Assembly (NCBI GenBank): GCA_010015805.1
Contig: ML978121.1
Span: 124,001-188,000 of the forward strand
Length of the DNA: 64,000 nucleotides
Source: Rhizodiscina lignyota
Taxonomy: Eukaryota; Ascomycota; Dothideomycetes; Aulographales; Rhizodiscinaceae
Direction: 5' to 3'
Made by a program: the position numbers and the translations under genes. Shown piece by piece: positions 52,315-64,000 of the stretch. The notes under the pieces are model-generated. The model was given only the letters and a program-made list of their open reading frames with translations. It had not been told where the DNA came from and searched no databases. Within the stretch, counting starts at the first letter, position 1, and each line of letters begins with the position of its first letter.

Positions 52315-55300
52315 TAAGATCGCCCCTTGAAACGGGGAGCGACGTCTGCACGATGGGGGGAAGTTCCGCTGTCAGAACCATACCATGTGCATGGACGCCG
52401 ATCTGCCTCTGCTCGCTTAGGCAAGATGTTCGTGCACTTCGATTGACTCGAGAAGGTTGTTACTCGCCGGTGGCATCCGCCGTGGCTGGAAACTAGTTTG
52501 AGCAGGATGGTGTCGTGTCTCTGCCATTGAGGACGGGAAACAAGTGCAGAAAGCTTGAAAGCTTGGCGGATGAGTGCAGCCGATGGCTTGCTGTAGGATG
52601 ATTACCTGAGGTTGGAAATATTATGCTGGAGTCTGCCTTCTGATTGATGAAAAGTAAATGCAAGCCCATTCGTGTTGTGCAGTCAACGTCATGCGAATCA
52701 AATCTCCCCGTCCCATTTTACCTGCGTAAGCGGTTCGCGGGTGCTGGGGGAGCAAACGCGCTATGCATCAGAACGGAAGGCTTCCAGAAAAACCGCGCAT
52801 TGATCGTTTCGCGAGGGCGACACGGGGGTCCCTGTGCTCACACACCAAGACGCACGCAACAACGGAGGTCACCACTATTTTGGAATGACTCTGTGGAGGT
52901 GCGCCGAGCGCCGGAGCGATGATGTTTGCGTTCGGTAGGGTCGCTAGCTCGGGATGCACCGGTTGCTCGACCTTGGAGAGTTGGATCCCAGTTTAGATAC
53001 GCAGAGGCGCGAAGGAAGGGGCCGTCTCTTGAGACTGACCCTGCAGCGGAAGAGTCGTTGCAGGACGATGGGGTTGCCGCAAAAGTTGGCGCGAGATGGC
53101 GATGTGCAAGGGAGCGCACGCAAAAACAAGCGCGCTTTAAATGACGAGTGGCGCCCGCCCATCTCCCCGGCAGTTGACAGCAGAAGGTACGGTGTGGTTG
53201 TGGCTGTCGTCATCACTCCAGACGAGCTAAAATTATAATCTGGAGAACAGTGAAGTTTGTAGGCGCTAGGTCGCAGTCTTTCCAGGGAAGAACGCCAAAT
53301 GGAGAGCAATCTCCGCGCCAAAATGCGAACAGGATGTGTGATGCTGAGTGTCAAGATCGGAAGGGATGTACGTACCACAGTCTGATGCTGTAGAAGTCAA
53401 AAGCCGAGCGAACGTCTTCGCAGAACTCCCACCACCCACCCTACGTTATGACCACAACCGCTCCGCCGACCTGGGACACCCTGTCCGTGATCTCCCATAC
53501 CCTGGGTGGACGGGTCGTGACCTACCTTCTGCACGAGCGCGATGCTATTCCCACGCGACTCAGCATTTGTCCGGGGCGGAAAAGTTAGGAGAAGAGAGAA
53601 TGGAACGTCGAGATGATGAAAGACTTTGATGCTGGTCGTGATGCCTGACGAAGGCTGCGATGTGCGCGTTTGACTTTCTGAGCGACCCTTCTCACATACC
53701 TCGGGAGGGCGATTGCACAAGATTCAGGCCTCCGTGAGTTGCAGACGAACGAAGGACGAGACCAAGGCACCCTCGTGCTCGCCATGCGTTCTAAATGAAT
53801 TTGTGAAATGCAATCGTGTAATCCAGACAGGGTGCAATCTCTGGTGAGATGAGGCCGGGAGCGCTGCGTTGTGGGCAGATATTGTCATGTCATGCAGGAT
53901 GAGAAAACTTCCTGTTCGTGGGCGGGCGAGGTTGACCCCTGCAACGTCTTCCGTACGTGCAGTAGCACAGTAGTAATACATAGGAGCAGAAGCGAGCGCT
54001 GAGAAGTCAGGCGTGACTCAGTACCACCGTAGGTCGCGCCGATATGATGTCGAAAGCGAGATGAGTGCCGGTTTGCGCGACCCCCTTTCGAGGGCGGGAA
54101 TGGGCATGCTTGCGGTTATTGGCTCGCGCTCGCATGATTGGAAACGACACTCCAGCCTCGTCAAGGGTGCGGATGAGGCGCAACGACTCACGGACAGCAG
54201 AAGCTGGCAATCATCTCCCCAGCGTGTCTGGCGTTGGGTACCCAGATAATTGGAGCAGATGGTGGGTGCGAATCTGCGGGAGGAAAGCCACGTTACAGAA
54301 GATGCACTGGGCAGAGAGAGGACATCCCTGGCGCAGCTTGGATGCCGCACGATGCAGCATGACAGCGTGGCGATCCTGGCAGAGGATGGAAGCAACCTTC
54401 TTTGCCTTCTAGCGCGCTTCCACGCCGCTTCCAAAGATGGCCTGCGCGCCGGGACGACAACGACCAACAGGCAAGGGGAGTGAGGCATGCAGACCTCACC
54501 TCGTAGCTGGCATCGGGATGCGTGACGCTACCGCCGGTGTCTTCTGACCGTCCCGTGCAGCGTGAGGCCATTATCGGAAATCTAATTTATTGGCCGCGAG
54601 TTGGACTGCCTTTACCGCCGAAGGAGCTGCGCTGTCGGCGTGCGAGTCAAGCGTCGTCTTGACTGGGTGGCCCAACCCGCGCAGGGACAATCGTCGGGAG
54701 CTTGGACAGAGTTAAAGCAAGCAATGATGCAGCAGTAGCAGAGAGATGGAGCTCCATGTAGCTGCTTGACCAAGCATAGACCTGAAGACGGACGACTGCA
54801 TGGGTAACCCTATTTCCCCAAGGGCACACCTTCTTCTGAACCGAGATGTAATCTCAAGCTGGAATGCTTCCGTGAACAAGCCGCGATCTACATAACAGCC
54901 GCTGCCGCCTAGTTGTTTGTGCTGCCCCTGAAAGGTCTAAAGACTCGACTTCGTGCCACGAACAGTCCGGCGTTGGAAAGAAGCAAACGCTTTCACTCCG
55001 TCCCCCACGAGCCGAACAAAGCACTGCTGCGAACCCCCAACGGCGCCCACATATCTGACACCCAAGTTTACGGAATTAGCTATCTTGAAGCTGCCTGTCC
55101 TGCTGTTGAGGCGCAGCGGCGACACACTCAGCTTGCGAGGTTAAAAGCGAACCGCGGCCGAGCAACTGCCAACGGCGAGTTTGCTCTCGAGCAGAGCGAG
55201 CAAGGACAGAGCAGAGGCTGATACCGCACCGGACCGACGCAGAGACTCGGCACGACTTTGTTTCGATTCGAACTTGGCCTGAAGAGGGAGTGTTCCAGAA

Positions 55301-56481
55301 GACTGACACCAGACGCCATCCGTACCGGCGCTTGGGAGAGGGCATCAGTCGGGAAGTGTTACATCCACCAGGATCCGGGCGCGGCCAACAGGAGGCATTT
55401 GGCAGAGGCATCGTCCAGCAGGAAGGGATTAACAGGCAGCTCATCCATTGGACCCCCAATTTACCCCTTCACGTAAGCGGCGACCAGGATTGGCGCGCAA
55501 CGGTCATCCGGAAGGTCATCGATACGGGCGGTCGCCGTCGCTCATCTGAGATCCTCAGAGGCAGCGAAGGGCCAGCGGAGCGTGCTCGCAGCCATCTCCA
55601 ACGACGGGCCGGCGCGCACGCTGCTGGAGGCTGGATTAGCATTGCTTTGTCCGCGGTGGGCACGAGTATTTTTGTCAGGAGAAGGCGTGGCGCTGCTGCG
55701 CGCTCCTTGCGGCTAGCCGACAAGCCATCGCCCCGAGCGGGCCTAGCGCCACCCACGCCGCCTCCTGCCTGGCGTGCACCTACAGGCACCCTCGCTCTTC
55801 CTCTGCGCCTTCCAGAAAGTACCCGTTGAAAAGTATTCGCTCCATCCACACCACACACCACCACCACTGCTCATCGTGCGAGCGGCCACCGACCACCGTG
55901 CCCCTCTGCCATCCGCCTCTCATCGCTGCTGCGAGAGCATCAAGGTACGTCCAGCTGAACCCCCCGAGCGACGCGCCGTTTTTGTTGTCGCGTTGTGCCC
56001 GGCTCGCGACCGGGGCGTCGTGCAGCACTGTCTCCTTTTCACCTCACCACCAACCACGCTCGCTCCACGCCGTCAACATCGCGCTTGCGTGCCTTGAACA
56101 CCCTTTGTCAACGCGCATCCTCTCTCGTTGCATCGTGCACGTCGTTGTTGTCTTGAGACACGTTCATTCACTGACACGCATCGAATCACAGTGCTACCCT
56201 CAGCATTGACCTTTGAGCGGCCCGATCCTGCACACAGCACGACGCCGAATTTCGAGGGACCATCGTCACCTCGATATCTCGCTCCGTCCTTGGCCTCGCT
56301 CTGCCTCCAGCCTGTGCCGTAGCTGCGCGGTGGTAGATCGGCTCGCTCAGGACACGCGTGTCCTGGATACATGTGCCACCTGGACCTCAACTCCCTCTTG
56401 GTGGCCAAAACAGTGGTGCGCTTCTTTTCCCTACACACAGGACTCAACACCCATAACTCCTCTGCATAATCATCTGTCCGG
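52315..56481. other. 4.2-kb gene-free region upstream of the C2H2 regulator
   Basis: GC-rich with many short overlapping ORFs on both strands, none with recognisable domains. From about 55.8 kb it becomes CA/CT-rich (runs of CACCACC and CTC), as in fungal 5' leaders, with a possible leader intron donor at 55945 (AAGGTACGT). I take it as promoter plus long 5' UTR of the regulator, without proof. Confidence 0.45.
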
Positions 56482-58073
<1,592 letters not shown>

Positions 58074-59350
58074 CGAACCTTCCCTTTGTCTGTGCTATAA
58101 TGTACTTCTAGAGCATCGAATCGGTTCATTTCCTTCAATTCTCGGTAATCCTCGGTCTGGTGCAGAGACCCTATACCCTCTTCATGGGCCTTTGCTTTGC
58201 ACTCACATGGCGCGGCAACTGGTCAACTAGGTCTGCGAAGGTCTTTGCGAGTTTTGCTTTTGGGGGGTTAATGGATGGCGGTGCAAAGCCGGCGCAGCAA
58301 GGAGGGGGTGTTTCTGTGCATCAGCATTTTCTGGTGCGAATTTGGCAGTTTTCCTTTCAATTTGCAATCGTCCTGTCTCTACTGTGTCTTTCGTCTACTC
58401 TGAAAAGTTGATTTGCACGTGCTCTGTTTCAGCAAGAGCCTCCTCTCACAACCAAATGTAATCTCCTAGGCGGCGTTGATAGACGGACCATGAAGCTCTT
58501 CACATGGCATCTGCTTCGGGATGGCTCGTTTTGCTTGCTTGTTAATTCTCGGCGTGTTGAAGGGGATTCTGGGGCATATTACGTGTGCATATATAATACC
58601 CAAAGCATCAACTTCAACCACTTGGTCCCCGTGCCACTGTGATGTCCAGGAGTGTGAGCGATGTGGTGCAGACACGTCGTGGAGCTCTTCCTTCGATCCT
58701 CCAGCAGAGGCCTCCCACGGCTTGGCTTGGGCGCTCGGCTACGCGGAGTTGCGAGGAGTAATATGAGGCCTGCTCGGAGGAAAGCGAGAAGACGCGGTCG
58801 CACTCCGCAGTGCGAATTAGAACTCTGGCCAAGGCAGGCTCAGTAATGTGATCTGACCAATTTTTCGTCATACAGCTGTATCGCTTCATTACGTGGTACA
58901 CGGGCAGCCCGAGCATCCCGAACGCGCGCCAGCCGACCGGGGCGTTCCAGCACCAAGACTTTTGTGATGCGGCGTCGCAGGCCAGGCCAGCTCAACCTGA
59001 CAACCTCCAGCTTCACCTCACTCGCAACAAACCACTCCACTCTCCGCTCCTTCTTCACGCCAACGCCCCTTCCGACACACTGAGACTGCGCACGGAGGCC
59101 TCGCTCCGCCTTTGAAAGATACCTAATCGCAGCTTGCCCGGTGGCGGTGATCCTAGCGAGCAGCGGCCGCGGTTGAAGGCGGCTGGCGTCATCGCGCGCG
59201 ACATCTTTTGCCAACTCGCCACGGTTACGCACAATTCTATCAAGACCTCGACTCGAAAAGGCGGATTTGACAGAACACGATCGATTGCTGGTGCCTAGAC
59301 AGCTGTTCGACTTTCCTGCACCTTGAAGCAACGTCCCGCAGCTACCCAAC
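58074..59350. other. Intergenic, 3' end of C2H2 gene and epsin promoter
   Basis: No supported gene. A minus-strand ORF at 58840-59421 overlaps the epsin start and has no family resemblance. Confidence 0.5.
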
Positions 59351-61332
59351 ATGTCGAAGGTCGTCAGGAGCGTCAAGAACGTTACTAAGGGGTATACCTC
59401 CGCCCAGGTTAAGGTATGCACTCGATAGAGTCCATTTTACCTGCTGCTAGTGCCTGTTCGCTTTTTGTGAACCCCGCTGACCGTGAGTTTGTTCGACAGG
59501 TCCGCAATGCGACGTCCAACGATCCATGGGGCCCTGTGGGCTCCGACATGGCCGAGATTGCGCAAATGACCTTCCAAGAGTAAGAATGAGCACACTCATG
59601 TGTCTCCGCACACTCGAATCACAGGAGCTGATGGGCAATGCAGTACCACAACCTTCTACGAGATCATGGACATGCTCGACAAGCGACTCAACGACAAGGG
59701 CAAGAACTGGCGCCACGTGCTGAAGAGTCTGAAGGTGCTCGACTACTGCTTGCACGAAGGCAGCGAGCTGGTCGTGACGTGGGCGCGGAAGAACATCTAC
59801 ATCATCAAGACGCTGAGGGAGTTCCAGTACATTGATGAGGATGGCAGAGACGTGGGCCAGAATGGTGAGTTGATTGTCTATCGACCAAAAGGACCGAAGG
59901 CTGACATGAGTGGCGTGCAGTGCGCGTTTCTGCAAAGGAACTCACGGCGCTCATTTCCGACGAGGAGAGATTGCGTGCGGAGCGTCAGGATCGCAGGAGC
60001 TGGAAATCGCGCGTGACTGGAATCGAGGAATTTGGCCCAGGACAGCAGGGTCCAATTGGAGGAATCGAGGGTGGAAGGGGGAGAAGCAATACTAACCGCG
60101 ATCGGCGCCGACCCAATGCTGGCACCGAGGAGGACGATCTCGAATACAGACTGGCGATTGAGGCGAGCAAGAACGAAGCTGAAGAGCAGGCCAGAAGGCG
60201 GGCGCGCGATGCTCCCCCGGAGAATGATGATGACCTCGCCAAGGCTATCAAGCTGAGCAAGGAAGAGGAAGAGCTCCGCCGGCGTCAGCTCGAAGATTCG
60301 AATGCGCAGTCCTTGTTCGACGATACTCCGGCACAAGCTTCTCAACCCACTGGCTTCAACCAGGGATACCAGCAACAGGGTGCGGTGGATTGGTTCGGAA
60401 ACTTGCTCGACCAGCAACAGCCTCAGGCTCAGCCGCAGCAGACTGGTTTCGCGGGCGTTCCTGGCCAGCAGACCGGATACCAGAATGGCTTCGGGTATGG
60501 CACGTATCAGCAGCAGCCGCAGCAGCCACAGCAGACTGGTTATGATGCTTTCCAACAACTGCAGCAGCCCCAGCAGCAGTTCGTCCAGCCGCAGCAGACG
60601 GCATTCAATGTTAACAATCCATACGGCCAGCAGCTCAACGGCTACGGAGCCCAGCAACAGCCACAACAGGTGCAGCAGCAAGAGTCAGGCCCACAGGCTG
60701 GCAGCCACAACCCCTGGGCAACAGGTCTCCAGCAGGACGCCGTCAAGCCTCAGCCAACTGGCTCAAATAATCCCTTCGCCTCATCCTTCAACCGTCCTCA
60801 GTCCGCTCAAACACACCGTCCTCCCACTCTTGCTACGCTCTCCGAACAGCGTGTCACGAACACTTTCTCTTCCCCGTCTGCTGGCTCGCTCTTCACTTCC
60901 CCGCAACCACAGCAACAGGCCCAGCCATTCCAGCCCCAGCAAACCGCAAAGCCACAAGATCCCCACCGTGCTCGCCTCGATGCTCTGCTCTCTTCCGGCG
61001 AAGGTCAGGATACCTTTGGCAACGTTGGCGATCTGCGTATTCCTGCGCAGCATACCGCTCCCGGTACATTCGTCAATAGTGCAGGTGCCGGCTTGAACAG
61101 AGTCACGGCAAATGCAACTGGCACGAATCCGTTCCTGAACAGCCAGTTTACTGGAATGCCGCAAACGAACAGGATTGCGCCCGCGCAGACAGGCCCAGCG
61201 GCTGGCTTTGGCGCCGGTGGCTTTGGCGGAGGGGCTCAGTTTGCGCAGACTGGGTTCGGCGGCAGCCCGAATCCATTTGGCGCACAGCAGCCGAGGCAGC
61301 AGCAGGGCGGTGGGAGCTTGATTGATCTGTGA
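59351..61332 (+). CDS. Epsin (ENTH domain endocytic adaptor, Ent1/Ent2 type)
   Basis: Four exons: 59351-59413, 59500-59579, 59644-59864 and 59921-61332; introns 86, 64 and 56 bp; 591 residues. The ENTH domain (about residues 15-145) reads V-R-N-A-T-S-N-D-P-W-G-P, F-Y-E-I-M-D-M-L-D-K-R-L, and W-R-H-V-L-K-S-L-K-V-L-D-Y-C. It binds PtdIns(4,5)P2 and bends membrane. Two ubiquitin-interacting motifs follow near residues 193 (D-D-L-E-Y-R-L-A-I-E-A-S) and 224 (D-D-D-L-A-K-A-I-K-L-S). The Gln-rich tail carries three N-P-F motifs for EH-domain partners and ends in the clathrin box L-I-D-L. Complete functional set, so it should act in clathrin-mediated endocytosis and actin patch assembly. Confidence 0.95.
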
Positions 61333-61903
61333 GGATACCCAGACGAGCAGAATTGCTCGTGACACGGCTGGTCGAGAAATAATTTGGCAACAAATCAGGA
61401 TGGGAGTGGGACTGGGCACTGGACTGCATGCAATTTGCTTATTTTTCCTTTTGTCAAAAAGATTTTCATCTATCATGCCCCCTTTCTCTCGGAATCCTCT
61501 CATTGGCGATTGTCTCTTCGCCTACACACTTTTCCTTAAGTCACAACGGGCGATTACTCACTCAGCCTGCTTTTCATAAACTCTGTTCCCACTGGCAAAC
61601 GGCGAATATTGGGGATCGGCACTTCCCCGGGAGATTTCCTATTCGATACTCCACTTACAACTGCTTTTTTTCAATTGGATCACGAGTGGCCCCTGTACCT
61701 AGGCTTGCAGTCGCTTGAACAATTTGATCTTTCTGATAGTGCCATTTCTCCTGCTGCCGTGTGAATGTACTAATCTATACAGGTCCGTCCATGCTCTAGA
61801 GTATCCAGCCATCTCTAGCCTCTACGCCACCTCGCTAAATGACGAGCGTTGAAGAGATATTACGAATTTCTTTAAAGTGCAGATGAAAGAAAACAGAAAC
61901 GTC
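61333..61903. other. Convergent 3' intergenic region
   Basis: T-rich 3' flanks of the epsin and flavohemoglobin genes. No ORF with support. Confidence 0.6.
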
Positions 61904-63277
61904 TCAATTGCCAGTATTGGGGCCAAACTTTTCCGAATGTATCCTCTCTCCGGCAACGCCGATCTGCTTCAGACCATTCTCGATATCCGTCATGAATCTT
62001 TCCGGCCCGCAGACATAGTATTGAGTCTTCGGGTTTCCGACATGCAGATCCTCCTTGCTGAGCTTATCCAGGTTCAGTCGTCCAGAATGGTGATAGTCAA
62101 CGCCCTGCACCTCGCCATCCTTGAGATACTTGTTGAACAGCACAACCTTCAGGTTAGGATTTGCCTTTGCGAGATCTTGCATGTGCGCCTTGAACGCTCG
62201 CAGATCAGAATGCCGCACACCGTGGATGTACGATATCGGCCTGTCCGACTTCTCGTCGATGAGCGAATTGAGGATGCTGGTGAGACACGTCAAGCCCACC
62301 CCAGCGGAAAGCAGGACAACAGGCGCGTCCTTGTCAGCGCTCTTCGTGTCGAAGTAGAAGTCGCCATATGGATGTGAGACCTCGACGATGTCGCCCTCAT
62401 TCCGTACGTCGTGCATCACGTTCGAGATGATGCCAGGATGTGTCGCGGCGCTTGGGTCATAGGGGTCGACCCCAGCCTCGCGCTTGACGCTCACGCGGTA
62501 GGAGGAACCATTCGGCGCGTCAGATAGTGAGTACTGCCGCGGCTGGATGTGGCCTAGGGTTGGCACCAGCGTGCGGATGGAGATGTACTGGCCAGGGAGG
62601 AAGTCTGGCAGCGGCTTGTTGCTTGCGTTCATGGGCTCGAGATAAAACGATGTGATCTCCTCGCTCTCCTTCACCTTGTGCGCGATCTTGAAGGGCGCCC
62701 AGCCCTTCCATTCTCCGGCCTTGGCGTACAGCTCTGCCTCCTTCGCGATGCAGATGTCGGCGAGTTGCCAGTAGGCCGTCGCCCATGCTTCGGCGACGTC
62801 GTCGGTCAACGCAGCGCCGAGGATCTCCTTCATCGCGGCTAGAAGGTACGTTCCCACGGTCTCGTACTGTTCGGGCCTGATGTACAACGAGGCGTGTCGC
62901 TGGCAGATAAGCTCCACAGCGGGACCAAGGGCGCCGAGATTGTCGATGTTGGCGGCGTAGGCGTACAGGGCGCCGGCAAGAGCAGCGGGCTGTCTGCCAG
63001 TCTTCATGTTCGAAAGATTGAAGACGGTCTTGAGTTCCGGATGGGCGGCCAGCATGTTGCCGTAGAATCGAGTCGTTATCGTGGCGCCATGCTCTGCAAG
63101 AATCGGCACGGTGGATTTGATGATTGACACTTGCGCGGGAGTGAGAGAGACATTCTTTGGTCTGTAGGGTTCTAATGAGGCAGCGGGTTGAGGGGTATTG
63201 ATGGTCGCTGTATCGACTGTGGCCATGGTTGGCGGAGATAAGATATGACTTGAGATTTGGTTGAGACGATGGGACAT
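61904..63277 (-). CDS. fhbA: Flavohemoglobin (nitric oxide dioxygenase)
   Basis: An intron-free ORF of 457 residues. It converts NO to nitrate with O2 and NAD(P)H. The globin domain (about 40-185) has F-Y-G-N-M-L, F-N-L-S-N-M-K-T-G-R-Q and C-Q-R-H-A-S-L, whose His is the proximal haem ligand. The FAD domain has R-Q-Y-S-L-S-D, and the NAD-binding domain S-A-G-V-G-L-T-C and Y-Y-V-C-G-P-E-R-F-M. Two starts are possible: 63277 and the ATG at 63226 (M-A-T-V-D-T). The first adds M-S-H-R-L-N-Q-I-S-S-H-I-L, a possible weak mitochondrial presequence. Length with the second start is nearer to the usual about 410-440. It is a stress-defence gene, typically induced by NO. Confidence 0.95.
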   Translation of the reverse strand: MSHRLNQISSHILSPPTMATVDTATINTPQPAASLEPYRPKNVSLTPAQVSIIKSTVPILAEHGATITTRFYGNMLAAHPELKTVFNLSNMKTGRQPAALAGALYAYAANIDNLGALGPAVELICQRHASLYIRPEQYETVGTYLLAAMKEILGAALTDDVAEAWATAYWQLADICIAKEAELYAKAGEWKGWAPFKIAHKVKESEEITSFYLEPMNASNKPLPDFLPGQYISIRTLVPTLGHIQPRQYSLSDAPNGSSYRVSVKREAGVDPYDPSAATHPGIISNVMHDVRNEGDIVEVSHPYGDFYFDTKSADKDAPVVLLSAGVGLTCLTSILNSLIDEKSDRPISYIHGVRHSDLRAFKAHMQDLAKANPNLKVVLFNKYLKDGEVQGVDYHHSGRLNLDKLSKEDLHVGNPKTQYYVCGPERFMTDIENGLKQIGVAGERIHSEKFGPNTGN

Positions 63278-64000
63278 GTGCTATGAGACTAACTGTCGAT
63301 GTGGAAATGGAAGCGATTGTACAGCAAGGTAACGAGGAGATATATCATATCAAGAACATTGTTATCCGCCGCGGACTTGTCTATGCCAAAGTGCTCTCTC
63401 ATGATACTCGCGACACTGCAGGAAGCGAATGAGGCGAGATTTGACGCGATGCACCAAGGATTGTCCACACTAAGGATTGCGATTCGCGATCTGAGCGGTC
63501 AAATTTCAATTGGAGCCTCGGAGCCTACCCGGCCGTTTTCGCAAGCACGAGGATGACCAAGCTCTCTATCATCATGGCTAGGATCGAGTTCGAAAGCACG
63601 ACTGAGACTGCATGCTCTTCCCGAGGCCCGGCGTCAGGGGCAATAACCATAGCGTAAGGGGTATCGTGCAGAAATCGCACCACCAAGACTTTTGCGGCTC
63701 GAAGGCGGAATTTCTCGTAAATACCGGAACATCTCGACTGCAAAGGTACGCGGAGAAGCATGAAAAGCCCACTCCGGCCGATATATGGAGGGAAAAATGT
63801 TAAAGTGGGCCAGAGGAGAGCGATGTTGCTACGGGTGGAGCGGTGGATCGGAGACGGCCAAGTGCATTTCTGAGTCAGTTCCCACATGGCATCTCCGCGG
63901 GGAAATGGCGCCAACCTCTATCCAAATCCAGCGTGCAGAAACGTCCCCTTATGGCTGCTGTTCGTCGTTGCAGGCCATCTCAGCCCAGGTATTTGGAACC
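63278..64000. other. Intergenic to window end, no supported gene
   Basis: Upstream region of the flavohemoglobin gene. A minus-strand ORF at 63525-63914 (129 codons) has no family resemblance. Confidence 0.5.

Noticed and set aside
52944-54571. Several 80-156 codon ORFs on both strands
   Set aside because: They overlap each other in GC-rich sequence where stops are rare; none shows a domain, signal peptide or consistent splice sites.
58840-59421. 193-codon minus-strand ORF overlapping the epsin start
   Set aside because: Antisense to a certain gene and without family resemblance.
63525-63914. 129-codon minus-strand ORF near the window end
   Set aside because: No recognisable features; probably chance in the flavohemoglobin upstream region.

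Overview
This is a stretch of nuclear DNA from a filamentous ascomycete. Genes carry short introns, mostly 46-71 bp, with clear GT...CTRAY...AG signals. The families present are typical of Pezizomycotina: an epsin, a flavohemoglobin, a GtaA-type glutaminase, a DUF1992 mitochondrial protein, MYND and C2H2 zinc-finger proteins, and UstYa-family (DUF3328) proteins. A Dothideomycete would fit, but this rests on general look, not on a marker gene. Gene models below were built by eye from splice signals and family resemblance.

Layout. 1-4.8 kb: the 3' part of a large low-complexity protein gene, convergent with a SnoaL-like gene. 4.8-17.7 kb: a gene-poor accessory stretch with a small secreted cysteine protein, a secreted beta-propeller protein, a secreted FAD-linked oxidase (BBE family), a mitochondrial-looking protein with four copies of a K-N-A-A-F-L-G-E repeat, and a 14-TM-type MFS exporter. 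Two families of small inverted-repeat elements are scattered here, several of them directly at gene 3' ends. 17.7-20.6 kb: two housekeeping-like genes (DUF1992; DUF4259-like plus MYND finger). 21.6-27.5 kb: the most interesting block. It holds a type II membrane protein with two H-x-x-H-C motifs, a 47-residue secreted peptide with its own TATA box, a membrane-anchored DOMON heme-domain protein, and two tandem UstYa-like genes. This resembles, but does not prove, a small peptide-modification (dikaritin/RiPP-like) cluster. A textbook 189-bp hAT-type MITE with an 8-bp target duplication lies beside it. 29-37 kb: an uncharacterised disordered protein, a secreted glutaminase of the GtaA family, and a second, different BBE oxidase. 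37-40.9 kb: mostly non-coding, with one small ORF and a degenerate 54-55 bp minisatellite. 40.9-64 kb: ordinary conserved genes (Q-rich protein with a conserved C-terminal domain, sulfotransferase-like P-loop protein, DUF1295 membrane enzyme, DUF7730-like protein, four-finger C2H2 regulator with a very long gene-free upstream region, epsin, flavohemoglobin).

How the genes may work together. The secreted and redox genes between 4 and 37 kb (two BBE oxidases, DOMON protein, two UstYa-like proteins, MFS exporter, secreted peptide) have the composition of a secondary-metabolite or peptide-modification neighbourhood, but they are interleaved with housekeeping genes. Only the 21.6-27.5 kb block is compact enough to suggest a functional unit. 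The rest of the window shows conserved, independently regulated genes.
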